The notes under the pieces were generated by a model, which searched no databases, had not been told where the DNA came from, and saw only the letters and a program-made list of their open reading frames with translations. This document shows positions 29,353-30,930 of a stretch of 30,930 nt of DNA, piece by piece. The DNA is from a virus. The stretch's first letter is position 1. Each line of letters opens with the position of its first letter. Where the stretch lies: positions 1 to 30,930 of the IMG/VR virus record IMGVR_UViG_3300025076_000087. One strand, given 5' to 3'. A program made the translations under genes and the position numbers.

Positions 29353-30930
29353 ATGGCGTCAAGCGTAAGGGTTATCCCGGCAAGCGTTCGCCACCACTCT
29401 GCCCATGGTGCGCCACTATCCGCCAAGCGAAGAGCTGCGGCTTACGCTAGAGTTTCCACCGACAGCGAAGAGCAAATGACCAGTTACGAGGCGCAGGTAG
29501 ACTATTACACCAAGTACATCAAGGAACGTGCCGACTGGGAGTTTGTACGGGTCTACACGGATGAGGGTCTCAGTGCTACAAATACCAAGAAGCGCAACGG
29601 TTTTAAGCAGATGGTTGCCGATGCATTGGACGGGCAGATTGATTTGATCATCACAAAATCAGTCAGCCGCTTTGCGAGGAATACGGTGGATAGCCTTGTG
29701 ACGGTGCGTCAGCTTAAGGAAAAAGGCGTGGAGGTTTACTTTGAAAAAGAAAACATTTACACGCTGGACAGCAAGGGCGAACTGCTCATCACGATAATGT
29801 CGAGCCTTGCGCAGGAAGAAAGCCGCTCCATCTCAGAGAATGTCACCTGGGGTCAGCGCAAGCGCATGGCGGATGGTAAGGTTAACTTGCCATACGGTCA
29901 GTTCCTCGGCTACGAAAAGGGCGAGGACGGACTGCCTCAGATTGTGGAGTCCGAGGCTCTGATTGTACGCATGATATTTCGGCTGTTCGTAGAGGGCAAA
30001 ACACCATCTGCTATTGCTAGGCAGCTTGCCGGACAAGGTATTCCATCACCTGCGGGAAAAAAGACCTGGCAGGTTGCTACGGTAAAGAGCATTCTGGGCA
30101 ACGAGAAATATAAGGGCGATGCGCTTCTCCAGAAGAAATTCACTGTGGATTTCTTGACAAAAATGCGGAAGAGCAACGAGGGAGAGGTTCCGCAGTATTA
30201 TGTCCAGAACAGCCACCCTGCCATTATCGAGCCGGATGAATTCGATGCGGTGCAGGCGGAAATTGAGCGGCGCAAGGGTCTTGGCAGGCCGTCTGGTTGC
30301 GGCAGCCCTTTCTCAGCGAAGATTGTCTGCGGCGATTGCGGTGGGTTTTACGGCTCCAAGGTCTGGGGTTCAAACACCAAATATCGCCGGATCATCTGGC
30401 GGTGCAATGAGAAGTACAAGGGCGGCAAGAAGTGTAAAACTCCGCACGTAACTGAGGATGATGTGAAACAGCGATTTCTGGTGGCGTTCAACACTCTGAT
30501 GGGCAGCCGGGAGGAACTGCTCACCAACTGCCGCCTCGCACAGCAGGTTTTATGCGACTACTCGGAGATTGATGGTGAACTTGAGGAACTTAGGCGAGAA
30601 ATCGAGGTGGTCACAGAGTTGTCGAAAAAGGCAATCTACGAGAGCGCGAGGGTTTCTGTCAGCCAAGATGAGTGGAGTGAGCGCAACAGCGGCTATCTGG
30701 AGCGGCACCGCAAGGCCACGGAGCGGATAGCGGAACTTGAGAAGCTGAAGCGTGAACGGCAGAGCAAATTCCTGATGCTTGAGGGTTTTGTCAGGGGTAT
30801 TGAATCATGCCCGCTGGTTTTGGAGGAATTCGATGAAAAGCTATGGGCGGTGTCGGTGGAGAAGATTGGGGTAATGCTGGACGGGAGGATGGTGTTTTAC
30901 TTCAAGGATGGCACGGAAATTGTGGGCTAG
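29353..30930 (+). CDS. Large serine recombinase (integrase), second of a pair
   Basis: A 525-aa serine integrase. The catalytic motif is AAAYARVSTDSEEQM with Ser35; IITKSVSRFARNTVDSL and SSLAQEESRSISENV follow. The recombinase domain (~165-290) includes ILGNEKYKGDALLQKKFTVDFLT. The zinc ribbon is CGDCGGFYGSKVWGS...WRCNEKYKGGKKC. A coiled coil (~415-480: DGELEELRREIEVVTELSKK and RHRKATERIAELEKLKRERQ) precedes a final strand. ATG 29353 is set by GGGAGGCAG just upstream. The gene is complete, and its stop is the last base of the window. Such enzymes integrate phages at att sites; an attachment site is expected just beyond the window but is not visible. Confidence 0.94.
   Translation: MASSVRVIPASVRHHSAHGAPLSAKRRAAAYARVSTDSEEQMTSYEAQVDYYTKYIKERADWEFVRVYTDEGLSATNTKKRNGFKQMVADALDGQIDLIITKSVSRFARNTVDSLVTVRQLKEKGVEVYFEKENIYTLDSKGELLITIMSSLAQEESRSISENVTWGQRKRMADGKVNLPYGQFLGYEKGEDGLPQIVESEALIVRMIFRLFVEGKTPSAIARQLAGQGIPSPAGKKTWQVATVKSILGNEKYKGDALLQKKFTVDFLTKMRKSNEGEVPQYYVQNSHPAIIEPDEFDAVQAEIERRKGLGRPSGCGSPFSAKIVCGDCGGFYGSKVWGSNTKYRRIIWRCNEKYKGGKKCKTPHVTEDDVKQRFLVAFNTLMGSREELLTNCRLAQQVLCDYSEIDGELEELRREIEVVTELSKKAIYESARVSVSQDEWSERNSGYLERHRKATERIAELEKLKRERQSKFLMLEGFVRGIESCPLVLEEFDEKLWAVSVEKIGVMLDGRMVFYFKDGTEIVG

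Noticed and set aside
1-30930. tRNA, rRNA, CRISPR arrays, replication origin
   Set aside because: No cloverleaf-like segments, spaced direct repeats or iterons were seen on reading through; the only tandem repeat found is the two-copy block at 319-573.

Overview
The window is the late half of a tailed-phage genome, almost certainly a prophage or its terminal part, in a Gram-positive-type anaerobe (Bacillota, Clostridia or Negativicutes). The evidence is near-universal strong AGGAGG ribosome sites, frequent TTG/GTG starts, a Cph1-type holin, and the gene order HNH, small terminase, methyltransferases, amidoligase, large terminase, which is typical of Firmicutes HK97-like siphophages. I cannot name the host genus. 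All credible genes lie on the + strand, many with ATGA overlaps, so most of the window reads as one long late operon.

Layout. 1-968: an unrecognised small gene, a tandemly duplicated ~130-bp block, and an HNH endonuclease. 969-5423: a candidate packaging region, small terminase, ParB-adenine/cytosine-N4 methyltransferase, an HNH-AP2 homing-type endonuclease that probably starts at ATT, and a C5-cytosine methyltransferase. 5489-7120: an IS110-family element whose left end carries a candidate bridge RNA. Guide-like segments in that RNA match the two host/IS junctions, so the borders can be proposed to the base. 7181-9964: an accessory module of a 'virulence-protein' family member, a DUF4314 protein, an amidoligase, a gamma-glutamylcyclotransferase-like protein and a frameshifted DUF5049 gene. 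9994-11516: an AT-rich cargo cassette of an isoprenylcysteine methyltransferase-like membrane protein and a TetR regulator behind twin 16-bp operators. 11655-18062: large terminase, DUF3310, portal, ClpP-like protease, HK97 capsid and head-tail connectors. 18065-26415: a single major tail protein, tail-assembly chaperones joined by a -1 frameshift, tape measure, and tail-tip/receptor-binding proteins. No sheath gene is present, so the virion is inferred to be a siphophage. 26519-27651: holin and LysM amidase, closed by a strong terminator. 27790-30930: a SHOCT-like small protein and two tandem large serine recombinases, ending exactly at the second stop codon.

How it works together. The terminases, portal, protease, capsid and connector set builds and fills the head. 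The chaperone, tape measure and tail-tip set builds a non-contractile tail, and the holin and amidase lyse the host. Methyltransferases beside the packaging genes suggest protection of packaged DNA from restriction. The amidoligase/cyclotransferase module may attach and remove an amide- or gamma-glutamyl-linked group on an unknown target. The TetR cassette looks like lysogenic conversion cargo. The serine recombinases probably integrate and excise the element.

The most noteworthy points are the IS110 bridge-RNA match to its own insertion site, the way that insertion splits a control region paralogous to one upstream of the amidoligase, a C-terminal domain shared by two proteins of the amidoligase module, a textbook frameshift signal, and several departures in methyltransferase motifs.
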